A DNA stretch of 6,037 nt, taken from Deltaproteobacteria bacterium (GTDB lineage: Bacteria > Desulfobacterota > Desulfarculia > Adiutricales > Adiutricaceae). Each line of letters begins with the position of its first letter. The first letter of the stretch is position 1. The stretch lies in NCBI GenBank assembly GCA_031288745.1, contig JAITQT010000072.1, positions 1-6,037 of the forward strand, written 5' to 3'. Both the position numbers and the translations under genes were made by a program. The notes below the pieces were generated by a model. The model did not search any database, had not been told where the DNA came from, and saw nothing but the letters and a program-made list of their open reading frames with translations. Below are positions 1-5,773 of this stretch, in pieces.

Positions 1-4
1 TATT

Positions 5-114
5 GATCGAAGCGCAAAAAGTCACCTTTATCAGTCCTTAAAATTGTAACAGGGCCTTATTACTAGTTAATTTTTTAGACTACTTTGCTTTTTAGGGGTT
101 TTTGCGCTTCGATC
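5..114 (-). mobile_element. MITE-like element, copy 1 (inverted relative to the other two)
   Basis: This 110-bp element has perfect 16-bp terminal inverted repeats, GATCGAAGCGCAAAAA at the left and its reverse complement at the right. It contains no coding sequence. Its reverse complement aligns along the full length with the copies at 5461-5570 and 5924-6035, sharing the internal blocks TTAACTAGTAAT and TGTTACAA. The right flank is ATTATT (115-120). The four bases visible on the left (1-4, TATT) equal the last four of that hexamer, which fits a 6-bp target duplication cut by the window edge. It is a non-autonomous transposable element, and the mobilising transposase is not in the window. It lies 38 bp past the stop codon of the 70-residue gene. 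Confidence 0.85.
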
Positions 115-152
115 ATTATTTAATAAGGCGCGAAAAGACTTGAGTAAAAAAC

Positions 153-365
153 TTAGACTACTCTACTTAAGTTTCGCGAGCGACCAATTTCCATGTTGGC
201 CGCCTCGCGCATGTTTTTTTCTTGAATAAACTGGGCCTGACCGTCCATATCGCGCACGTTTTCATGTCTAAGTGCGCCCAAGTGACGATCGGTAGCTGAG
301 GCTTGTTTGACGCGAGCCTGAGCGGTGGCTACGACTAATTCGGCGCTGCTAGCGTTATCGCTCAT
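153..365 (-). CDS. Small hypothetical protein, 70 residues
   Basis: I do not recognise this protein. The start is well supported: GGAGAAG ends about 4-5 nt before the ATG, the best ribosome-binding site in the window. The protein is hydrophilic and Ala/Gln/Arg-rich, with no signal peptide, membrane segment or Cys. The stretch from residue 7 to about 57 (AELVVATAQARVKQAS onward) looks largely helical, and the end is basic (GRSRNLSRVV). It follows the sigma-28-driven 102-residue gene on the same strand after 406 bp, so read-through from that promoter is possible. A hairpin-rich leader (407-576) precedes it. Behind it, a weak stem (ACTTA/TAAGT) followed by six Ts overlaps the stop codon. A small cytosolic or flagellum-associated protein is conceivable from context only. 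Confidence 0.65.
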   Translation of the reverse strand: MSDNASSAELVVATAQARVKQASATDRHLGALRHENVRDMDGQAQFIQEKNMREAANMEIGRSRNLSRVV

Positions 366-406
366 TTTTCTTCTCCATAAATCTGGCCGCCCGTTTTAAG
401 AGGCCT

Positions 407-576
407 AAAAAAGGAGCCGTTTAAAGCCCTATGGGGCGGGATCTGGTTGTGGGGCTAGGCTAAGGGAGGCCTTAAAATATAAAGTGTACATTCGCAAATG
501 TGAACGTTTAAGGGCCAGTTCACAAGAGAGAACGCTGCGGTACCAAGCCTATTGAAAGGGACGACACAACCGCAGC
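407..576 (-). promoter_or_regulatory. Hairpin-rich leader upstream of the 70-residue gene
   Basis: Read on the minus strand, several dyads follow one another. GCTGCGGT (576-569) pairs with ACCGCAGC (541-534). GTGAAC (523-518) pairs with GTTCAC (505-500). GGCCCTTAAA (516-507) pairs, with one bulge, with TTTAAGGCC (476-468), enclosing an inner ACATT/AATGT stem. The second and third compete, because the 5' arm of the third is the loop of the second. Nearer the gene, GCCC-cata-GGGC (437-426) competes with GGGC/GCTC (429-414), and the latter is followed by six Ts (412-407). This resembles an attenuator or structured 5' UTR ending about 41 nt before the start codon. The stems are short and the function is inference. 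The rest of the 366-620 gap shows no gene. Confidence 0.35.
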
Positions 577-620
577 AATGTAGCCCCCTATAGGAGCTTA
601 GTAATTTTAACATTAATCCA

Positions 621-768
621 AGTTAAAACATATGGTTGGAGCAGAGAGCAAAGTAGAAACCTTAAAAGAACTAATGTTAAGATCTTAAGGGTATGCTAAA
701 ACTTAAATGACAACTCGAAAGTCGCTACCAGCCGCAACGTGGGGAAAAAAGACTTGGTGAGCGGTTAC
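621..768 (-). repeat. 148-bp long inverted repeat, left arm
   Basis: This segment matches the reverse complement of 5774-5921 over 148 bp, with roughly 88% identity by eye and only one-base indels. Well-conserved blocks include TATGGTTGGAGCAGAGAGC, CTTAAGGGTATGCTAAAACT and CCAGCCGCAACGTGGGGAAA. No reading frame is conserved between the arms: the short ATG frame starting at 632 is closed after six codons in the other arm. No terminal inverted repeats are seen, so it does not look like a simple insertion sequence. It begins 3 bp past the stop of the 102-residue gene and would form its 3' UTR. In that orientation a small stem with a TTCG loop (GCGACT/AGTTGT) is kept in both arms through G-U pairs. 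Confidence 0.85.
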
Positions 769-771
769 TTC

Positions 772-1080
772 TCAGGTAAGGTAGTAGTAGAGAACGCCGT
801 CTAGGTTGTGTATTTTTAAAAGCTCCGAAGGCGGGCTGTTTTTAATTTGGTCGACTAAATCCAGTAGTAAGCCTCCGGCAGCCTCCACGTCTTTAGGGGC
901 TGAGCCTTGATAAGCGGTTTTATTGGCCGCAGTTATTTTATCCACCGCTTTATTAGACTGAGGCGTGGAGAAGTGGTCTAATTGCTCTTGGAAACTAGCT
1001 GCCGGGTCGTTTCTAATATTGGGGGCTTTTTTCTGGTTTTGAGCTTGGCTTAAGTTTGGTTTAAAAGGTATTATTTTCAC
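772..1080 (-). CDS. Small orphan protein under a flagellar sigma-28 promoter, 102 residues
   Basis: I do not recognise this protein. It starts at a GTG; GAGGG (1088-1092) sits 7 nt upstream and fixes the start. Residues 1-65 are polar and probably disordered (Gln/Asn/Lys/Pro-rich). Residues 66-102 look like an ordered helical tail with two blocks: GGLLLDLVDQIK, then LLKIHNLDGVLYYYLT, which ends in a Tyr cluster. There is no signal peptide or transmembrane segment. A near-perfect sigma-28 promoter lies about 100 bp upstream, so it is probably expressed with late flagellar genes. FlgM is about this size and often has such a promoter, but its C-terminal signature is not visible here, so I do not call it FlgM. 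The stop is followed 3 bp later by the 148-bp repeat. Confidence 0.8.
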   Translation of the reverse strand: MKIIPFKPNLSQAQNQKKAPNIRNDPAASFQEQLDHFSTPQSNKAVDKITAANKTAYQGSAPKDVEAAGGLLLDLVDQIKNSPPSELLKIHNLDGVLYYYLT

Positions 1081-1172
1081 TTTTATTCCCTCAAAATAAG
1101 ATATTATTTATGCTTTTATCAATTAAACCTTAATTATGTTCGATTTTAATAGAGAAAAAAATCACGACCTCA

Positions 1173-1186
1173 CGATAATCTTATCG
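1173..1186. promoter_or_regulatory. Perfect 14-bp dyad overlapping the sigma-28 -10 element
   Basis: CGATAA-TC-TTATCG is a perfect 6+2+6 inverted repeat. Its right half is part of the -10 box of the promoter at 1181-1207, and its left half reaches the expected transcription start. A protein bound here would block the promoter. Whether it is an operator is inference, since half of the symmetry is dictated by the -10 sequence itself. Confidence 0.35.
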
Positions 1187-1207
1187 GCTCGAAAGAGATA
1201 AACCTTA
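1181..1207 (-). promoter_or_regulatory. Sigma-28 (FliA/sigma-D type) flagellar promoter
   Basis: On the minus strand, TAAGGTTT (1207-1200), 11 bp, then GCCGATAA (1188-1181). The enterobacterial class 3 flagellar consensus is TAAAGTTT-N11-GCCGATAA, so 15 of 16 defined bases and the exact spacing match. Transcription should start near 1174, giving a leader of about 95 nt before the GTG at 1080. No other gene in the window has a comparable site. Poly-A/T tracts lie just upstream of it (1211-1270). Confidence 0.85.
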
Positions 1208-1236
1208 AGCTTTTTTTGAGCTAAAGCTAATTTTTT
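1208..1236 (+). terminator. Possible plus-strand terminator-like hairpin in an A/T-tract region
   Basis: AGCTTT (1208-1213) pairs with AAAGCT (1223-1228) across a 9-nt loop and is followed by AA and eight Ts on the plus strand. No plus-strand gene exists to be terminated, so this may be only part of the A/T-rich upstream region of the sigma-28 promoter. Nothing coding is seen in the rest of the 1081-1438 gap. Confidence 0.2.
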
Positions 1237-1350
1237 TTCTAATTTTTTTTACCTATCTAACGAGGTTTTTTTAAAGCATCTTGTATAGCGGGTTCTGGTC
1301 CTAAATAGGAGAGAGGAAAGGCTTAGGGGAAAAAAGTAAATCAAAGAAAT

Positions 1351-1388
1351 AGGCTTTAATGGCCGCTAAGAGCGGGCCTAAAAAGCCT
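1351..1388 (-). terminator. Long hairpin downstream of the HD-GYP gene
   Basis: AGGCTTT (1351-1357) pairs with AAAGCCT (1382-1388). Inside lies a second stem, GGCC-GCT / AGC-G-GGCC (1361-1378), with a 3-nt loop and one bulge, about 14 bp in all. On the minus strand it comes right after the terminator-like hairpin at 1390-1415. It lacks a clean T-run of its own, so it may be a backup terminator or an RNA-stabilising 3' structure. Confidence 0.4.
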
Positions 1389-1389
1389 T

Positions 1390-1415
1390 AAAAAAGTAGA
1401 GCGGCTAAAGAGCCG
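1390..1415 (-). terminator. Probable intrinsic terminator of the HEAT/HD-GYP operon
   Basis: On the minus strand CGGCT-cttt-AGCCG (1415-1402) forms a 5-bp stem with a 4-nt loop. Six Ts (1395-1390) follow 6 nt later. It lies 23 bp past the TAG of the HD-GYP gene. The stem is short and the T-run is offset, so termination may be partial. Confidence 0.45.
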
Positions 1416-1438
1416 TCGTGAGAAGGGCTGGAAGAGAG

Positions 1439-2962
1439 CTAAATTAAAATATCAGAAGGGTTAAGGCCAAACTCTGAGGGGTGGAAACAGCGCAAAATAT
1501 TGCGCTTAAAGCGGCCCTTAGGGTTTTTTTCGGATAAATTAACCACCTCGCGTTGCTTAAGCCCAGATTCGTCAAAATCGAGAATAACGCACATAGGCCG
1601 GCCGTCCTCAGCGGCGGAGGGGGTTTCGCTAACCATGCCTACTTCATTACTATCTAATAATAGTAAGGTGCCCACCGGATAGATGCCGATCATGTTGATA
1701 AAGACTTTTAAGAGCAGCGGATCAAGCTCGGTGCCTGAAATTTGGAGCATAATGTCGAGGGCCTGCTCGGGGCTTATGGGTATGGGCCGGTATGAGCGCG
1801 AAGAGGTTAAGGCGTCGTAGTGATCGGTTATGGCTACTATTCGCCCCGATAGGGATAGAGGAGTGGTCCGGTAATCGGCGAAGGGGTAGCCGGAAAGGTC
1901 TATTCCTAAGTGGTGTTCGTAGGGGGAGACTAAGAGTTTAGATTTTAGGGTGTGCTCGGAATTAATTTTAAGTATCCTTAAAACGCTATAAAGAGGATGC
2001 TTTTTAACAACTTCATATTCTTCTGGTGTAAATTTAGAGGTTTTGCGGATTAGATCAATGGGCACATCGACTTTGCCTAGGTCGTGAAAGAGGGCGCTTA
2101 GGCCTAAAGTCATGACTTGGAGCTTATTGAAGCCCACCCTTTTTCCGAGGCACATTGAAAGGATAGCCACATTCACGCAGTGAGTGCAGGTGTAGTCGTC
2201 GTAATCACGGATAGTAGATAGGCTTAGGAGGAGGTTTTCGTTTTGAAATAAGCCCTCGACCATATCTTGGACCACCCGGCGTGGTTTGGAAATATTGATG
2301 TTTTCCCCGTCGGAAATTTTTTGGTTTAAGCCGCTAATCACGGCCAAGGCCCTGGAATAGGACCTTTTGGCCTTAATGGCCAAGGTCCTGACCCCGGCGT
2401 TGATAATTAGAGGCTTAAAGCGCCCCGATCCGTCGTCGCTCATGACCACGGCGATTTTAAAGTCCTTATCAATAATAGGCGTGGCCCAATTGGCCTCTAG
2501 GCTAGAATTTAAATAGGCGGCTGGCTCTTTTTGTTGCTGGCTAAGGTTAACTTGTTTAATAAAGTCGATTATGAGGTCGTCAGTCAAGTTTTCGACGCGC
2601 TGAAAGCGGTAGCCGTAGAAGTTTAGCTTTTCAAAAAATTCCCCTAATTTGGCGATAGTTATCTGCAAGGCCTTGTCGGGGGCTAGGCGGCGCTCGTTTA
2701 AGTACATGCGCCCGCGATGAAATCTAACTACAACGCTCTCGTTTTCGGTCCAAAAGATTTCTAGGGCCTGGCGGAAGATATGGATGTTTTCTTTAAAGAT
2801 TTTGTTATTAGGCTGGTGTATCTTAACTAGCTGAGGCAGACGCAAAAGAGACATGATTAAGGCGTCGTCGGCCTTAAAGTTATTAGGGGCTGGTATGGGC
2901 GGCCTAGGCGGGGCGAGAGTATCGTTGGAACTGTTAGCTCTGGGGGGTTGAGGGTTTATCAT
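1439..2962 (-). CDS. HD-GYP domain protein, predicted cyclic-di-GMP phosphodiesterase
   Basis: HD-GYP proteins hydrolyse cyclic-di-GMP. This 507-residue protein has a Pro-rich tail (1-30), an N-terminal domain (about 35-140) resembling the same part of the upstream HEAT protein, a linker region (about 140-240), the HD-GYP domain (about 250-425) and a C-terminal extension with IYPVGTLLLLDSNEVGMV (427-444). Visible catalytic landmarks are H261 (YTCTHCVNVA), H293-D294 and K297 (HDLGK), H322-P323, H350-H351, G358-Y359-P360 and D380 in DHYDALTSSR. All expected metal-binding His/Asp are present. The GYP loop is unusual: HHLGIDLSGYP instead of the common HHExxDGxGYP. There is no membrane segment or signal peptide, so it should be cytosolic. 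AAAGG lies 6 nt before the ATG. The gene follows the HEAT gene by 80 bp and is probably co-transcribed. Domain call is firm; catalytic activity is inferred. Confidence 0.93.
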   Translation of the reverse strand: MINPQPPRANSSNDTLAPPRPPIPAPNNFKADDALIMSLLRLPQLVKIHQPNNKIFKENIHIFRQALEIFWTENESVVVRFHRGRMYLNERRLAPDKALQITIAKLGEFFEKLNFYGYRFQRVENLTDDLIIDFIKQVNLSQQQKEPAAYLNSSLEANWATPIIDKDFKIAVVMSDDGSGRFKPLIINAGVRTLAIKAKRSYSRALAVISGLNQKISDGENINISKPRRVVQDMVEGLFQNENLLLSLSTIRDYDDYTCTHCVNVAILSMCLGKRVGFNKLQVMTLGLSALFHDLGKVDVPIDLIRKTSKFTPEEYEVVKKHPLYSVLRILKINSEHTLKSKLLVSPYEHHLGIDLSGYPFADYRTTPLSLSGRIVAITDHYDALTSSRSYRPIPISPEQALDIMLQISGTELDPLLLKVFINMIGIYPVGTLLLLDSNEVGMVSETPSAAEDGRPMCVILDFDESGLKQREVVNLSEKNPKGRFKRNILRCFHPSEFGLNPSDILI

Positions 2963-2993
2963 TACGGGCCTTTGATTTATATAGAAAAAGCTT

Positions 2994-3032
2994 AAAGGCG
3001 GGGTAGCAGCGCAGTTGAGCGCCAGCCGCTTT
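2994..3032 (-). other. Intergenic hairpin between the HEAT and HD-GYP genes
   Basis: On the minus strand AAAGCGG (3032-3026) pairs with CCGCCTTT (3001-2994, one bulge). Inside it GCGC (3022-3019) pairs with GCGC (3012-3009) across a 6-nt loop. It begins 10 bp past the HEAT stop codon. No T-run follows directly (CTTTTTC appears a few bases on), so it could be a weak attenuator or an RNA-processing/stability element that sets the ratio of the two products. Confidence 0.35.
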
Positions 3033-3042
3033 AATCTTAAAT

Positions 3043-5304
3043 TTAGTCGTTAACGAGGCGTTCGGCTTCTTGGCAAGCTAAACGCACGCTTTTAAAAGAG
3101 CTTTTTTGGGCTTTTTGGAGTAGATCTCTTATATCTGGAGAGTGAGTCATTAAATTTAAGGCTAGGGCCGCGCCCACTTTGTGAATTTCTAAAACGTTTT
3201 TCTTCCACATGCCTTTAAAACCAACTTTCATTAGCGTATCATGGAGAAAAGGGACTGATTGGGCGGAACCGCAATGGCCTAACAAGCGGTAGAGGTCTAA
3301 TAAACGGTTATCTTCGCTAAAGCGATTTGCCTCAAAATTTTGCTGCAAATATGAGGTTAAGATGTTTTCGAGCAAAGGATTGCGCTTTTTAGATAAGGCT
3401 GGTCGGACTAATTTTTGGATAGCCGGGTCGCTATCAAGAGCCAAGTGGGCACATAAAGTTGGCACGTTATCTGGATCGTTTTCTAAAATAGCCCTAGCCA
3501 CCGCCTGGCGAACGTTGGGCGATTTATGGCGAAGAAGGTTAGAGACAAATTGCTGCGGCAGTTCTTTAATATGGCCCTGTAATTTATCAACCGTTTGGGT
3601 TAAGGCTCGATCGTTAAGTGAATTAATTAGGTGAGCGTTTCGTTGGCAGTTGTCAACTAAGGCGAAGGCCAAGCGCTCTATAATTAGCCGCCAAAGTTTG
3701 GGGCTAACGGTCTTAGATAAGAGAGAAACTAGCGCCTCCACCCCTTCGGGAGGGAGTTGATAAGTAAAGTATCTAAGGTCCTCAAAGCCTTTTTCCAGCT
3801 CTTCCTCTGGCGGACCTGGGTCGATGAGAAAGGCTAGAATTTCTGGCGAGGATATTTTAGATAAAAGCTCTTTGTAAATTGTTTGTTCGGTGGTCCAGCC
3901 GGCCTGGGCCTTTTCCCGAATTTTTATAAAAAAATGATTAAAATATTTAAAATCAGCTTTTTTAAGTGAATTTTTTATCTCATTTGTTAGAAACGGTATG
4001 ATTTGTTGTAAGTAAACTGGTCTAAAGACGTCGCTATCAATAAGTAAGGAGATTATCTCTAAACTATCATAGGAATAATTGCGGTTCTCGTCCCATTTCA
4101 GCATGGCCGCTATTTGTTTAATTTCTTGCGGGTTTAAGCCCCAATACTTAAGCCTTTCAGCTAGCTCTGGGCCTTCGGGCTCGGGTCTATCTTTAATAGA
4201 TTCTAAGGTTAACTCTTTGTCGCTTGTTTTTCGATCGCTAGCCAAGCTATCGGCGCTCTCCATGGCCTTAAAGGCCTCGGCCACGGAACCCATGTCGATA
4301 TCAAGTTCGGCATCGTCGCTAGCCGGGGCAGTGCCACCGACCCCGTCCACTTCTTCTCCTCCTGCCTCGGGGTATGAATTGGCACCGCTTGGGTAGGCCT
4401 CTTGGCCTTCGATTTCTGCCCCGCCTCCGGCACCGCCGCCAAAGGGTTCAAAGCCATCGCCTGCAGGCGATCCAGAATAAGAGTCGGAAGAAAAAGGCTC
4501 GAAACCTAAATCGCTGCCAGGTTCGCCTGAAATATTGTCCGAGAAGTTGGACTCAAAACCGCCTTGGGCTGACTCTACCATCCTTTCTTGGCCAAATTGG
4601 TCTAGGCCTCCCGATTGGGGCGGCTTAAGAGAATTCATTAAAGATGGAGACTCAACTAGCGCAAATAAGCTAGAGATGGGTTTAGCTATGGGGGCCAGGC
4701 CATCGGATTTCATGGGCTCAAGCGCGTCAGAGCCCATGGGGGCGTCGACGTCGCGCTCTATTCCGGGTTTAGCAACTTTCATCGCCGAGATTTCAAATTC
4801 CGGAGAGACTTGTTCGTATTCGTTGGCAATAGAATAGCGAATGTCGTTAAAGGTGGCTTCCCAAAGCGAGGCCACTATGTCTTCGTTTTCCGAATCGGCT
4901 ATATTGCGAAATTTGACTAAAATATTTAAGAAAGTTAAAAGTTCGCCTTTAGTTAGGCCTTCGTCGAAAGTTAAGGTCTGTACACCGTCGCGAAAAAGGG
5001 GGGTGGTCAAGATGGGTTCATTTGGCCTTTCTTGATAGACCGTCTCTTCGGATTCGTAAATTAAAGAGTCTTTCGTAATTTCAAGGGTTAATGGGCCATT
5101 TTGTTTAAAAAAACCCGATAACCAATGGTGGAGAGAGTCCACTGCCTCGACGTTAGTCTTGTTGGTGGCCGGATAGAGAGTTAAATTCTTAATAGTAACT
5201 ACTAATTGTAAGATTCCGCTCTTAAGATCGCTGATGAGGTTGCCGCTGGGCCGGCTGACCCCGACTTGCTCTGTGGTTAAGTTGGAAAGATTATCCATAG
5301 CCAT
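3043..5304 (-). CDS. HEAT-like repeat protein with N-terminal domain shared with the HD-GYP neighbour
   Basis: This 753-residue, probably cytosolic protein has three parts. Residues about 28-160 form an N-terminal domain (LTLYPATNKTNVEAV...) resembling residues 37-140 of the adjacent HD-GYP protein. Residues about 165-365 are a low-complexity, acidic, Gly/Ser/Pro-rich linker with two GFEPF motifs (267-271, 284-288) and a conserved-looking helical patch DIDMGSVAEAFKAMES (335-350). Residues about 375-753 are all-helical and include HEAT-like units such as LLRHKSPNVRQAVARAIL (590-607) and the following LALDSDPAIQKLVRPAL. No enzymatic motif is seen; HEAT arrays usually bind proteins, so a scaffold or regulator of the HD-GYP partner is inferred. 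The start is uncertain: ATGs at 5304 and 5298 both lack a clear ribosome-binding site, and an in-frame stop lies just upstream. Codon use resembles its neighbour's. Confidence 0.88.
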   Translation of the reverse strand: MAMDNLSNLTTEQVGVSRPSGNLISDLKSGILQLVVTIKNLTLYPATNKTNVEAVDSLHHWLSGFFKQNGPLTLEITKDSLIYESEETVYQERPNEPILTTPLFRDGVQTLTFDEGLTKGELLTFLNILVKFRNIADSENEDIVASLWEATFNDIRYSIANEYEQVSPEFEISAMKVAKPGIERDVDAPMGSDALEPMKSDGLAPIAKPISSLFALVESPSLMNSLKPPQSGGLDQFGQERMVESAQGGFESNFSDNISGEPGSDLGFEPFSSDSYSGSPAGDGFEPFGGGAGGGAEIEGQEAYPSGANSYPEAGGEEVDGVGGTAPASDDAELDIDMGSVAEAFKAMESADSLASDRKTSDKELTLESIKDRPEPEGPELAERLKYWGLNPQEIKQIAAMLKWDENRNYSYDSLEIISLLIDSDVFRPVYLQQIIPFLTNEIKNSLKKADFKYFNHFFIKIREKAQAGWTTEQTIYKELLSKISSPEILAFLIDPGPPEEELEKGFEDLRYFTYQLPPEGVEALVSLLSKTVSPKLWRLIIERLAFALVDNCQRNAHLINSLNDRALTQTVDKLQGHIKELPQQFVSNLLRHKSPNVRQAVARAILENDPDNVPTLCAHLALDSDPAIQKLVRPALSKKRNPLLENILTSYLQQNFEANRFSEDNRLLDLYRLLGHCGSAQSVPFLHDTLMKVGFKGMWKKNVLEIHKVGAALALNLMTHSPDIRDLLQKAQKSSFKSVRLACQEAERLVND

Positions 5305-5454
5305 AACAATATTAGTTTTTATAATAGAGTCAATAAATTTATGTTAGAAAATAAAATAGCTAAATTAAATTTAAGTAGTAAAAATTTAAGTTTTTAATCT
5401 TAATTTATTTTTTGTCTCACCTAGTCGTAGCGAGGCATTGATGAGGACAATATC
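5305..5454 (-). promoter_or_regulatory. AT-rich leader upstream of the HEAT gene
   Basis: This is the presumed promoter region of the HEAT/HD-GYP pair. It is very AT-rich up to about 5415 and contains a tandem 10-bp direct repeat, AAATTTAAGT, at 5367-5376 and 5382-5391 (15-bp period). On the minus strand a TATTAT lies about 16 nt before the ATG and could act as a -10 for a nearly leaderless transcript, but no convincing -35 accompanies it. No sigma-28 or sigma-54 site is seen. No gene is present. Confidence 0.3.
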
Positions 5455-5460
5455 ATCCAT

Positions 5461-5570
5461 GATCGAAGCGCAAAAACCTCTTAAAATCAAAATAGTCTAA
5501 AAAATTAACTAGTAATATGGCTATGTTACAAATTTAAGGATGGATAAAGGGGACTTTTTGCTCTGCGATC
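5461..5570 (+). mobile_element. MITE-like element, copy 2, with 6-bp target duplication
   Basis: This 110-bp copy is in the same orientation as copy 3. The left terminal repeat is intact; the right one carries two substitutions (CTCTGCGATC instead of CGCTTCGATC), so this copy looks older or disabled. It is flanked by ATCCAT on both sides (5455-5460 and 5571-5576), a clean 6-bp target-site duplication that defines the family's ends. Removing the element and one hexamer restores the small palindrome AATATC-atccata-GATATT, so the insertion hit the centre of a dyad upstream of the HEAT gene. Confidence 0.88.
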
Positions 5571-5576
5571 ATCCAT

Positions 5577-5773
5577 AGATATTTTAAAGGAAAATAGAGT
5601 TAAGCACAAGGCAACAAAATTATCTCAGGAGTTAAAGTTTTTAAAAATGTACAGCCCAAGGCTAAAGTCAGGCTCTAGTTTGAACTATTGTCAGAGAGCA
5701 AACTTAATGTTTTTAAACAAATAAATGATAACGTGAGAAACCGATTATTTTTGTAAAAAAATTTAACTTTAGC
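5577..5773. other. Non-coding spacer between MITE copy 2 and the right repeat arm
   Basis: I see no gene here. The longest open stretches are about 25 codons with no usable ribosome-binding site. The sequence is AT-rich and has no strong hairpin. TCAGAGAGCAAAC (near 5691) resembles part of the 148-bp repeat but is too short to count as a further copy. Confidence 0.5.

Noticed and set aside
632..688. Plus-strand frame MVGAESKVETLKELMLRS inside the left repeat arm
   Set aside because: The same frame is closed by a stop after six codons in the right arm, so it is not conserved, and there is no ribosome-binding site.
621..768. The 148-bp repeat as tmRNA, RNase P RNA, SRP RNA or 6S RNA
   Set aside because: None of the recognisable core motifs of these RNAs is present, and two diverged copies are unlike such single-copy genes.
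772..1080. Calling the 102-residue protein FlgM
   Set aside because: Length and promoter would fit, but the FlgM C-terminal helix signature is not visible.
3362..3634. 90-codon plus-strand frame opposite the HEAT-repeat region
   Set aside because: It is fully antisense to a clearly coding frame, with no recognisable protein features.
4079..4837. Open frames of 84-105 codons on the plus strand and one of 82 codons on the minus strand within the HEAT gene
   Set aside because: They are antisense or out-of-frame shadows of the compositionally biased linker and lack plausible translation starts or domain content.
5389..5460. Minus-strand frame starting ATG at 5460 (MDDIVLINASLRLGE..., 24 codons)
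   Set aside because: It has no ribosome-binding site, starts at the MITE junction and runs into AT-rich non-coding sequence before stopping.
5420..5460. Hammerhead-ribozyme-like TGATGAG near 5440, and CGAAAGTC in the 148-bp repeat
   Set aside because: The core elements are not arranged with the required three stems; chance matches.
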